Origin: an uncultured Chlamydiae bacterium
GTDB taxonomy: Bacteria > Chlamydiota > Chlamydiia > Chlamydiales > SM23-39
Reading direction: 5' to 3'
Assembly (NCBI GenBank): GCA_903864395.1
Contig: CAIPFQ010000099.1
Location: 1-5,634, forward strand
Length of the DNA: 5,634 nt
The position numbers and the translations under genes are program-made. The notes under the pieces are model-generated. The model did not search any database and had not been told where the DNA came from. It was given only the letters and a program-made list of their open reading frames with translations. Of the stretch, positions 1 to 4,049 are shown piece by piece. The stretch's first letter is position 1. Every line of letters starts with the position of its first letter.

Positions 1-2
1 AT

Positions 3-98
3 CGCAGCGCCACCAAGGCGGAAGAAAGGCAGCCAGAAATATATAAAGCCTTGGGGATGTCGGCACGAGTTTTACAAGCACGTAAAACAATTTTATAA
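3..98 (+). CDS. Possible C-terminal fragment, Fis-type helix-turn-helix-like (left-truncated)
   Basis: This frame is open from the left edge and ends at TAA 96-98, giving 31 residues. The tail contains EIYKALGMSARVLQ, which resembles the final helix-turn-helix of Fis/NtrC-type regulators (usual form: AA, two residues, LG[IM]S, then a Thr- or Val-Leu helix). The expected double glycine upstream is not in this frame. A similar-looking stretch, HQGGRKAAR, lies in the frame one base earlier (stop at 44-46). The piece could therefore be a decayed, frameshifted regulator end, or a chance reading. The opposite strand is also open over much of this stretch. Too little sequence is present to decide, so coding status and identity are both tentative. 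Confidence 0.25.
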   Translation, partial: RSATKAEERQPEIYKALGMSARVLQARKTIL

Positions 99-117
99 GT
101 TCAAGTTGTAGTGCCGA
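60..117. repeat. Inverted repeat with nested alternative stems
   Basis: The perfect 7-bp arms are TCGGCAC (60-66) and GTGCCGA (111-117). Inside them, TTTTAC (70-75) can pair with GTAAAA (82-87) around a 6-nt loop. Alternatively TACAA (73-77) can pair with TTGTA (106-110), extending the outer stem. The two inner pairings exclude each other. No T-run follows on either strand, so it is not a standard intrinsic terminator. It could be a 3' mRNA structure for a gene ending at 98 or an element end; only one copy is visible. Confidence 0.4.
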
Positions 118-250
118 ATTGGCTCGACTTTATGATTCCTTATAGGGGAGGTCACTGAACTTGGGTTAACATCTTTGATGAAAAGATCATGGACATTGCG
201 AGAAGATAAGAAATGTTTTTTTTCATTCTTTTTCTGTTTTCTTTGTATGG
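99..250. other. Intergenic, AT-rich, no gene recognised
   Basis: This stretch lies downstream of the CBS-protein stop and downstream of the possible plus-strand fragment. It holds T-rich tracts (about 216-244 on the plus strand), a weak 6-bp hairpin (ATCTTT 171-176 with AAAGAT 182-187) and the right arm of the inverted repeat. I found no convincing open frame, promoter, RNA gene or strong terminator. Confidence 0.5.
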
Positions 251-1558
251 TTAATTCGATTTCTTTCTTGTCTGGAGCTTAATTTTTTTAATCGAGCGTT
301 CATTCGAAGATAAAACTTCGAGGTCAAATTCATCATGAGACAGCCGCCATCCCTTTGGGGGAATTGTGCCTGCGCAATGATAGACATACCCGCCAATGGT
401 CTCATATTCTGGGTTGGGAGGAATTCGAAGCGCTAGCTGTTCTTCAATATCGTGGATAGTCATTTTGGCGTCAACGACCCAACCGCCTCCAGGGATCTCT
501 AAAAATTCATGTTCTTCATTTACATCGTATTCGTCTTCGATCTCTCCGACGAGCTCTTCTAAAATATCTTCAATTGTCACAATCCCCTCTGTGCCTCCAT
601 ATTCATCGACAATGATCGCCATATGAATTTGTTTATTGCGAAATTCTTGGAGCAGCTGCGTGATTTTTTTATTTTCAGGGGCGTAGAGGACAGGTTTCGC
701 GATCGTCTCTAAAGGGGCTTTTAAATTTTTCTGAGGCTCTGTGTAGCACTTTAAAAGATCCTTGTAGAGAACGACCCCTACAATTTGATCGAGCGATTCT
801 CGATAGATCGGAATACGGCTATAGCCCTCTGAAACAAAGAGAGGGGCGCTCTCTTCGATGCTAGAATCTGCAGGCAAAGCATAGAGATCCACTCTAGGCA
901 CCATGATTTCTTTACCCACCCTCTCTTTGAAATTCACAAAAGAGGCGATCAACTTTTGATCGGTGGGGTCGAGATATTGCTGTAGATCAGAGTCGCGAAT
1001 CATTTCTCGAATTTTTGATTTGTCTGTGAAAAACCCCTCTCCTACGCTTCTTTTTTTGCGTAGAGAGTAAATCAAAGGAAGAAAGATTCCGATGAGGGGA
1101 AACAAAGCCATGAGATAAAGGGAAGCAAAGGGGGAGGTAAGCTGCAAGCCAAAGCGAAGATGAGTCTCCACAAGAAGGCGCGCGAGGAGATCCACTGCGA
1201 AAGAAATGGCGAGGATGGTGCCAAATAGGCCAATTGGCACCCAGAAAGAAGAGGCTTCCCCGTTTTGCAGTTCAGATCGCCAGTGAATAGCGAAAAAGAT
1301 CGCAGTGCTTGTATAAGCAATCAATAAGATATGTTTTGCTAAAGACAGGCAAAGAGATAGATTTTCCGATTCATACTTTGGAAAAAAAAGTTTGAGAAAA
1401 GATCTAAAAAATAAAAAAGGGGCAGAGGAAGATCTAAAAATTTCTTTGAATTGAAATTTTCCTAACCGAAGAAAGGCGCTTGAGCAGACGGTGAGCGTGA
1501 AAATACCAAATAAAAAACAGGCGGGAAATAGAAGATTCATAGATAAAAAAGAGCTCAT
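251..1558 (-). CDS. CNNM/CorC-type membrane protein with paired CBS domains (hemolysin family)
   Basis: A 435-aa inner-membrane protein of the HlyC/CorC/CNNM family, whose members are implicated in Mg2+/Co2+ homeostasis; transport by this protein is inferred only. Hydrophobic segments lie near residues 8-30, 72-92, 104-130 and 143-165, forming a divergent DUF21-like membrane region. A CBS pair follows: CBS1 about 217-275 with GYSRIPIY, and CBS2 about 285-343 with the family hallmark DEYGGTEGIVTIEDILEELV. A CorC/HlyC C-terminal domain covers about 353-430, with ETIGGYV and GTIPPKG. Length is normal for the family. The ATG overlaps the ybeY stop as ATGA (1555-1558) with no strong ribosome binding site, so translation is probably coupled. 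A second in-frame ATG lies six codons later. The same pairing of ybeY with a CorC-like gene (ybeX) occurs in E. coli. It appears to match C. trachomatis CT423. The family call is secure; the substrate is unknown. Confidence 0.93.
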   Translation of the reverse strand: MSSFLSMNLLFPACFLFGIFTLTVCSSAFLRLGKFQFKEIFRSSSAPFLFFRSFLKLFFPKYESENLSLCLSLAKHILLIAYTSTAIFFAIHWRSELQNGEASSFWVPIGLFGTILAISFAVDLLARLLVETHLRFGLQLTSPFASLYLMALFPLIGIFLPLIYSLRKKRSVGEGFFTDKSKIREMIRDSDLQQYLDPTDQKLIASFVNFKERVGKEIMVPRVDLYALPADSSIEESAPLFVSEGYSRIPIYRESLDQIVGVVLYKDLLKCYTEPQKNLKAPLETIAKPVLYAPENKKITQLLQEFRNKQIHMAIIVDEYGGTEGIVTIEDILEELVGEIEDEYDVNEEHEFLEIPGGGWVVDAKMTIHDIEEQLALRIPPNPEYETIGGYVYHCAGTIPPKGWRLSHDEFDLEVLSSNERSIKKIKLQTRKKSN

Positions 1559-1980
1559 TTTGGCAGGATCTCTAGCCTTTGCTTATTGAGATGATCCATA
1601 CCTTTTTTTTCCATTTTCCGCATCTTATCTTTAGAAACAGGATCGAGATCGTCATATTTTAATAGATGAAGAAGCCCATGGATCACGTAGAGAAGCGTTT
1701 CTTGATAAGGGTGTTTTGGACTGTATTTGATGGCCGCTTCGGGACAAACAAAAATATCGCCTAAATAGGAATCATCAATAGGAAATGTAATGCAATCTGT
1801 GGGAGAAGGGTCGTTGAAAAAATCCTTATGTAGCTGGCAGATTTTTTTTTCTTCTACGAAATAAACAGAAATTTCGTCGCAGGAAACAGAAAAAAAAGAG
1901 CAAAGCGCCTCCAATGCTTTTCGCACAGAGGCCTTGCTGAGGGGTAGGACTTTTTGTCGGCTATATACGTTTATTTTCAA
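1555..1980 (-). CDS. ybeY: Endoribonuclease YbeY (16S rRNA maturation factor)
   Basis: YbeY is a cytoplasmic metal-dependent endoribonuclease acting in 16S rRNA 3' maturation and 70S ribosome quality control. With the TTG start the protein has 141 aa. It contains PTDCITFP (60-67), LGDIFVC (73-79) and the metal motif HGLLHLLKYDD (101-111). The usual motif is HGxLHLxGYDH, so here the third ligand is Asp111 and the Gly is Lys108. The start is uncertain. An upstream ATG at 2034 would add 18 residues (159 aa), but these do not resemble YbeY and lie over the conserved 52-aa gene. The TTG at 1978-1980 overlaps that gene's TGA as TTGA, and its product begins LKINV, aligning with the usual first beta strand. 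No clear ribosome binding site precedes it. The stop overlaps the next gene by 4 nt. The family call is strong; the start is a judgement. Confidence 0.9.
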   Translation of the reverse strand: MKINVYSRQKVLPLSKASVRKALEALCSFFSVSCDEISVYFVEEKKICQLHKDFFNDPSPTDCITFPIDDSYLGDIFVCPEAAIKYSPKHPYQETLLYVIHGLLHLLKYDDLDPVSKDKMRKMEKKGMDHLNKQRLEILPK

Positions 1981-2135
1981 GCGACAGGAGTCTTGGGGAG
2001 TCCAGTAACTTTCGTGTTTTTTCCGTCGATCCATTTTCCAATTTTTCGGAGCATATCGACGCGCTCGAACCGTTTGAGAACGTTTCGCTTTTGACCGCCT
2101 TTATTGGTCTTTCCGTAACTTGTATGTCTGCTCAT
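1977..2135 (-). CDS. 52-aa small basic protein (PVC-group family, TIGR04137-like)
   Basis: Too short for routine gene finding, but well supported. It has 52 residues: 14 Lys/Arg against 3 acidic, net charge about +11. The core KRNVLKRFERVDMLRKIGKW and the tail VTGLPKTP match my memory of the small basic protein family TIGR04137 of Planctomycetes, Verrucomicrobia and Chlamydiae (typical RNVLxRxERxxxL, later W, then GLPK). That family has no established function; the charge suggests RNA or ribosome binding, which is inference. AAGG (2140-2143) lies 4 nt before the ATG and overlaps the previous gene's stop. Its own TGA overlaps a TTG that probably starts ybeY. Position and size suggest the small-gene counterpart next to CT422 in C. 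trachomatis. Confidence 0.82.
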   Translation of the reverse strand: MSRHTSYGKTNKGGQKRNVLKRFERVDMLRKIGKWIDGKNTKVTGLPKTPVA

Positions 2136-2141
2136 AAAACC

Positions 2142-2315
2142 TTATCCAATTTTAGGGATGAAACGATTGGGCGTGGTAGCGCCAGTGTATGCGTTGAGGT
2201 GAGGCTTATAGCCGAGTTCCAAAGCATCTTTTTTGGAACCTGTTTTTTTGAAAGAAACACGAGGGCGTCTTTTCGAAACGTTCCTTTCTCTTCCTTGTTT
2301 ACTGATTCTAGTCAT
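2142..2315 (-). CDS. 57-aa basic protein of unknown function, first gene of the ybeY operon
   Basis: A 57-residue reading frame: 15 Lys/Arg against 3 acidic residues, net charge about +12. Most of the basic charge sits in residues 3-29 (RERNVSKRRPRVSFKKTGSKK). It is followed by a less charged, Gly/Asn/Pro-containing tail (ELGYKPHLNAYTG, ending NRFIPKIG). No domain is recognised. The N-terminal half resembles ribosomal-protein tails in composition only. Coding is supported by a good ribosome binding site (GGAGA, 2322-2326, 7 nt from GGAG to the ATG), a strong promoter just upstream, and only 6 nt to the next basic gene. It probably corresponds to one of the tiny genes (CT421.1/CT421.2) beside ybeY in Chlamydia. 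A role in RNA or ribosome binding is a guess from charge and neighbours. Confidence 0.75.
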   Translation of the reverse strand: MTRISKQGRERNVSKRRPRVSFKKTGSKKDALELGYKPHLNAYTGATTPNRFIPKIG

Positions 2316-2321
2316 GTTAAA

Positions 2322-2326
2322 TCTCC
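2322..2326 (-). promoter_or_regulatory. Ribosome binding site of the 57-aa basic gene
   Basis: GGAGA on the minus strand, with GGAG 7 nt from the ATG at 2313-2315. It is the best Shine-Dalgarno match in the operon. The predicted 5' untranslated leader is only about 15-20 nt. Confidence 0.7.
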
Positions 2327-2339
2327 GCTAAAGAAAGCG

Positions 2340-2368
2340 ATTATAGGAAAAAGAAGAGATTTTGGCAA
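2340..2368 (-). promoter_or_regulatory. Sigma70-type promoter for the basic-protein/ybeY/CBS operon
   Basis: On the minus strand there is TTGCCA (2363-2368) as -35, a 17-bp spacer, and a perfect TATAAT (2340-2345) as -10. Transcription should start near 2333. It sits in the 61-bp gap after the 94-aa gene and directly before the first basic gene, so it would drive all four downstream genes. It fits the consensus of the chlamydial main sigma factor, sigma66, which recognises sigma70-like sites. No operator was identified. Confidence 0.75.
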
Positions 2369-2376
2369 GAGGAGGG

Positions 2377-2661
2377 TCAAGGTTTCTTCGGCCACATAAG
2401 GGAGAGGGTGGTTTTTCCATGCCGTGAGAGCCAAGCGGCAAGATCGATTTCGATGGTTTTTGCCCTAAGAACAGCTTCGGAAAGCTCCTCCCACGTTGGA
2501 GCAGTGTGAGCCTCTTCGATTAAACCGAGGACCTCATTGTAAAACGCATCTCCAGGGTCATTCATCCCTCCATTGATGCATAGAGCAAGGCTGTCTTGAA
2601 GTGTTTCTAGGTTTTCAAGGAAAGCGGCTTTTGCCGTCTGGAGAGAAATGTTTTTTGCCAT
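2377..2661 (-). CDS. 94-aa hypothetical protein
   Basis: I do not recognise this protein. It has 94 residues, is predicted mostly alpha-helical and soluble, and has no signal peptide or membrane segment. The first half (about 6-50) reads as two amphipathic helices separated by a Gly/Asn/Asp-rich turn, CINGGMNDPGD. The second half contains PTWEELSEAVLRAKTIEID and ends in a basic, Trp-containing tail (LSLMWPKKP). The ATG has only a weak ribosome binding site (AAG upstream) and is preceded by a 7-bp hairpin. It lies 61 bp upstream of the basic-protein operon, which has its own promoter, so it may be a separate unit with partial read-through. Length, absence of stops and lack of a competing frame support coding. 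Confidence 0.7.
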   Translation of the reverse strand: MAKNISLQTAKAAFLENLETLQDSLALCINGGMNDPGDAFYNEVLGLIEEAHTAPTWEELSEAVLRAKTIEIDLAAWLSRHGKTTLSLMWPKKP

Positions 2662-2674
2662 GGATTTCTTAAAA

Positions 2675-2696
2675 GATTACTCTTCAAAAGAGTATC
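2675..2696. repeat. Perfect 7-bp hairpin just upstream of the 94-aa gene
   Basis: TACTCTT (2678-2684) and AAGAGTA (2688-2694) are separated by a 3-nt loop. Two more pairs (2675-2676 with 2695-2696) form if T2677 bulges out. On the minus strand it ends about 14 nt before the ATG at 2661 and is followed by a short CTTTT. It could be a leader hairpin affecting translation, a weak attenuator, or an inverted-repeat operator. Confidence 0.45.
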
Positions 2697-2766
2697 AAAA
2701 GCTCGTGCTTCATTCAAGACTCTCTCCCTTTTTTTCTTTTTTATTTCGTAAGTCGTTTAATTAGAG

Positions 2767-2796
2767 TTGTTTGCATGAAATTTATTCTTTTATGAA
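2767..2796 (+). promoter_or_regulatory. Weak candidate promoter for the DEAD-box gene
   Basis: TTGTTT (2767-2772), an 18-bp spacer, then TATGAA (2791-2796): 3 of 6 and 4 of 6 consensus matches. Transcription would begin near 2803, leaving a leader of roughly 70 nt that carries the hairpin at 2825-2840. AT-rich sequence makes chance matches likely. Confidence 0.25.
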
Positions 2797-2814
2797 AAGG
2801 AGCGTGCAATTAAG

Positions 2815-2910
2815 ATGGCTAAAGGTGTATGCTCATACACAGAAATTAACAAAAGTGTGTTAAAAACAATATGTCAAATTTTGAACAATTTTCATTGCCT
2901 GCCACTCTGA
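2815..2910 (+). other. Possible upstream ORF overlapping the DEAD-box start
   Basis: A 31-codon frame beginning ATG GCT AAA (MAKGVCSYTEIN...) and ending at TGA 2908-2910, in a different frame from the helicase and running across its start. AAGGAG lies 12 nt upstream, longer than ideal. It could be a leader peptide tuning helicase translation or a chance ORF. No family is recognised. Confidence 0.2.
2825..2840 (+). promoter_or_regulatory. Leader hairpin upstream of the DEAD-box helicase gene
   Basis: Perfect inverted repeat GTGTATG-CT-CATACAC. It folds as a 6-bp stem with a GCTC loop, or acts as a dyad on DNA. It ends 30 nt before the ATG, and no T-run follows, so it is not an intrinsic terminator. 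It may be a 5' UTR structure or an operator. Confidence 0.45.
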
Positions 2911-4049
2911 TCTCTTCGTTGAATGGGTTGCAGATTACCACTCCTACCCCTATTCAAGGAGCCACTATTCCTATCGCTTTAGCAGGGCGGGATATTTTAG
3001 CCTCGGCGCAGACAGGATCAGGCAAAACGCTTGCCTATCTGATTCCTTTGGTTGTCAAATTGTTGGAAAATCCAACGAGCTGCGCAATCGTGTTGACCCC
3101 TACCCGAGAGCTTGCAACGCAGGTGCAGCAGTGCTTAAAAGGTCTTCTTGGCTCTTCCGCGCCCTTTCAGACTGTTTTGTTGATTGGTGGGGCTCCCATG
3201 TTTAAACAAATTGATGGGCTGAGACGACGGCCTCGGCTGATTGTTGGAACGCCTGGGCGAATTACAGATCATTTGATGAGGGGGAGTTTGAATTTAAAAA
3301 ACGCTCGCTTTTTGATTGTGGATGAAGCGGATCGGATGCTTGATATGGGATTTGGGATTCAGTTGGATAAAATTGCGGAATTTCTCCCTTCCGAGCGCCA
3401 AACTTTAATGTTTTCAGCGACCTTGCCGCCGAATATCGACAAGCTTTCAAAGAAGTATTTAACAAATCCAGAGCGTATTTCGGTTGATTCGACGCATTTA
3501 CCAGCACCAAAAATTAAGCAAGAAATCATTCGAACGACGAATGGGCAAAAATTTACGCAGTTGCTTGAGCAGTTGGGACAGCGTCAAGGCTCGGTCATTA
3601 TTTTTACGAAGACAAAGAGGGGAGCCGATCATCTTTCCGAAGAGCTAAAAGCATATGGCCATAGTGTGAACGCGATCCATGGCGATTTATCGCAAAATCG
3701 TCGCAACAGTGTGATTCGATCTTTCCGCGATAATATGCATCGAATTTTGGTTGCAACGGATGTGGCTGCGCGCGGGCTTGATATTCCTCATATTATGCAC
3801 GTCATTAACTATGACCTCCCTCAGTGTGCCGAGGATTACATCCACCGCATTGGTCGAACAGGACGTGCGGGTGCGGAAGGAAACGCTCTTTGCTTGATTT
3901 CCCCTGGGGACAATAGCAAATGGAACGCGATTTCTCGGTTAATGAATCCGGGGCAGGCGGCAGAAGAAAAAAGAGACTTGAATTCTCCTCGACCTCGCGC
4001 TGGGCAGTTTCGTGGGAAAAAGCAGTTCTTTAATAAAGCGCGCCGTTAA
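2871..4049 (+). CDS. DEAD-box ATP-dependent RNA helicase, RhlE-like
   Basis: A 392-aa cytoplasmic RNA helicase that unwinds or remodels RNA using ATP, probably in ribosome assembly, cold adaptation or RNA turnover (role inferred). All motifs are intact and in order: Phe7 and PTPIQ (25-29, Q motif), AQTGSGKT (46-53), PTRELA (77-82), TPGR (127-130), DEAD (151-154), SAT (182-184), IIFTKTKRGADHL (243-255), ATDVAARGLD (295-304) and HRIGRTGRAG (325-334). The DEADRMLDMGF and FTKTKRGADHL stretches are closest to E. coli RhlE as I recall it. The tail after about 360 is short and basic (RGKKQFFNKARR) and may contact RNA; it lacks the extra domain of DeaD/CsdA or DbpA. The ATG at 2871 is the first in-frame start after a stop at 2847. 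No Shine-Dalgarno site is evident. Its stop overlaps the convergent recD2 stop. Confidence 0.95.
   Translation: MSNFEQFSLPATLISSLNGLQITTPTPIQGATIPIALAGRDILASAQTGSGKTLAYLIPLVVKLLENPTSCAIVLTPTRELATQVQQCLKGLLGSSAPFQTVLLIGGAPMFKQIDGLRRRPRLIVGTPGRITDHLMRGSLNLKNARFLIVDEADRMLDMGFGIQLDKIAEFLPSERQTLMFSATLPPNIDKLSKKYLTNPERISVDSTHLPAPKIKQEIIRTTNGQKFTQLLEQLGQRQGSVIIFTKTKRGADHLSEELKAYGHSVNAIHGDLSQNRRNSVIRSFRDNMHRILVATDVAARGLDIPHIMHVINYDLPQCAEDYIHRIGRTGRAGAEGNALCLISPGDNSKWNAISRLMNPGQAAEEKRDLNSPRPRAGQFRGKKQFFNKARR

Larger units (their letters stand above)
2662..2870. other. Divergent intergenic region between the 94-aa gene and the DEAD-box gene
   Basis: 209 bp of AT-rich sequence between divergent starts. 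It contains two perfect 7-bp hairpins (2678-2694 and 2825-2840), a pyrimidine-rich tract (2719-2747), a purine-rich AAAAGGAG at 2795-2802 and short plus-strand reading frames starting at 2775, 2792 and 2815. No convincing promoter was found for the minus-strand gene. Confidence 0.6.

Noticed and set aside
1..120. Minus-strand open stretch at the left edge (hydrophobic, ending PPWWRCD at the edge)
   Set aside because: No ATG start, no ribosome binding site and no recognisable family; the composition looks like antisense translation.
193..223. Possible plus-strand terminator (ACATT/AATGT stem then T-run)
   Set aside because: The stem is only 5 bp, mostly A-T, with a 14-nt loop; too weak to call beside a naturally T-rich tract.
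396..626. Plus-strand 76-codon Ser-rich frame opposite the CBS gene
   Set aside because: The low-complexity Ser/Ile composition is what is expected antisense to the CBS2 and CorC coding region.
2091..2399. Plus-strand 102-codon open frame
   Set aside because: It lies antisense to the two basic genes and their promoter. Those genes have a ribosome binding site, a promoter and a family match, while this frame has none.
2781..2809. Minus-strand promoter TTGCAC-17-AATAAA for the 94-aa gene
   Set aside because: Only 3 of 6 and 4 of 6 matches in AT-rich sequence, about 120 bp from the start; not distinguishable from chance.
3262..3510. Minus-strand 82-codon frame inside the helicase gene
   Set aside because: Shadow of the DEAD-box coding sequence, which has all motifs intact across this stretch.
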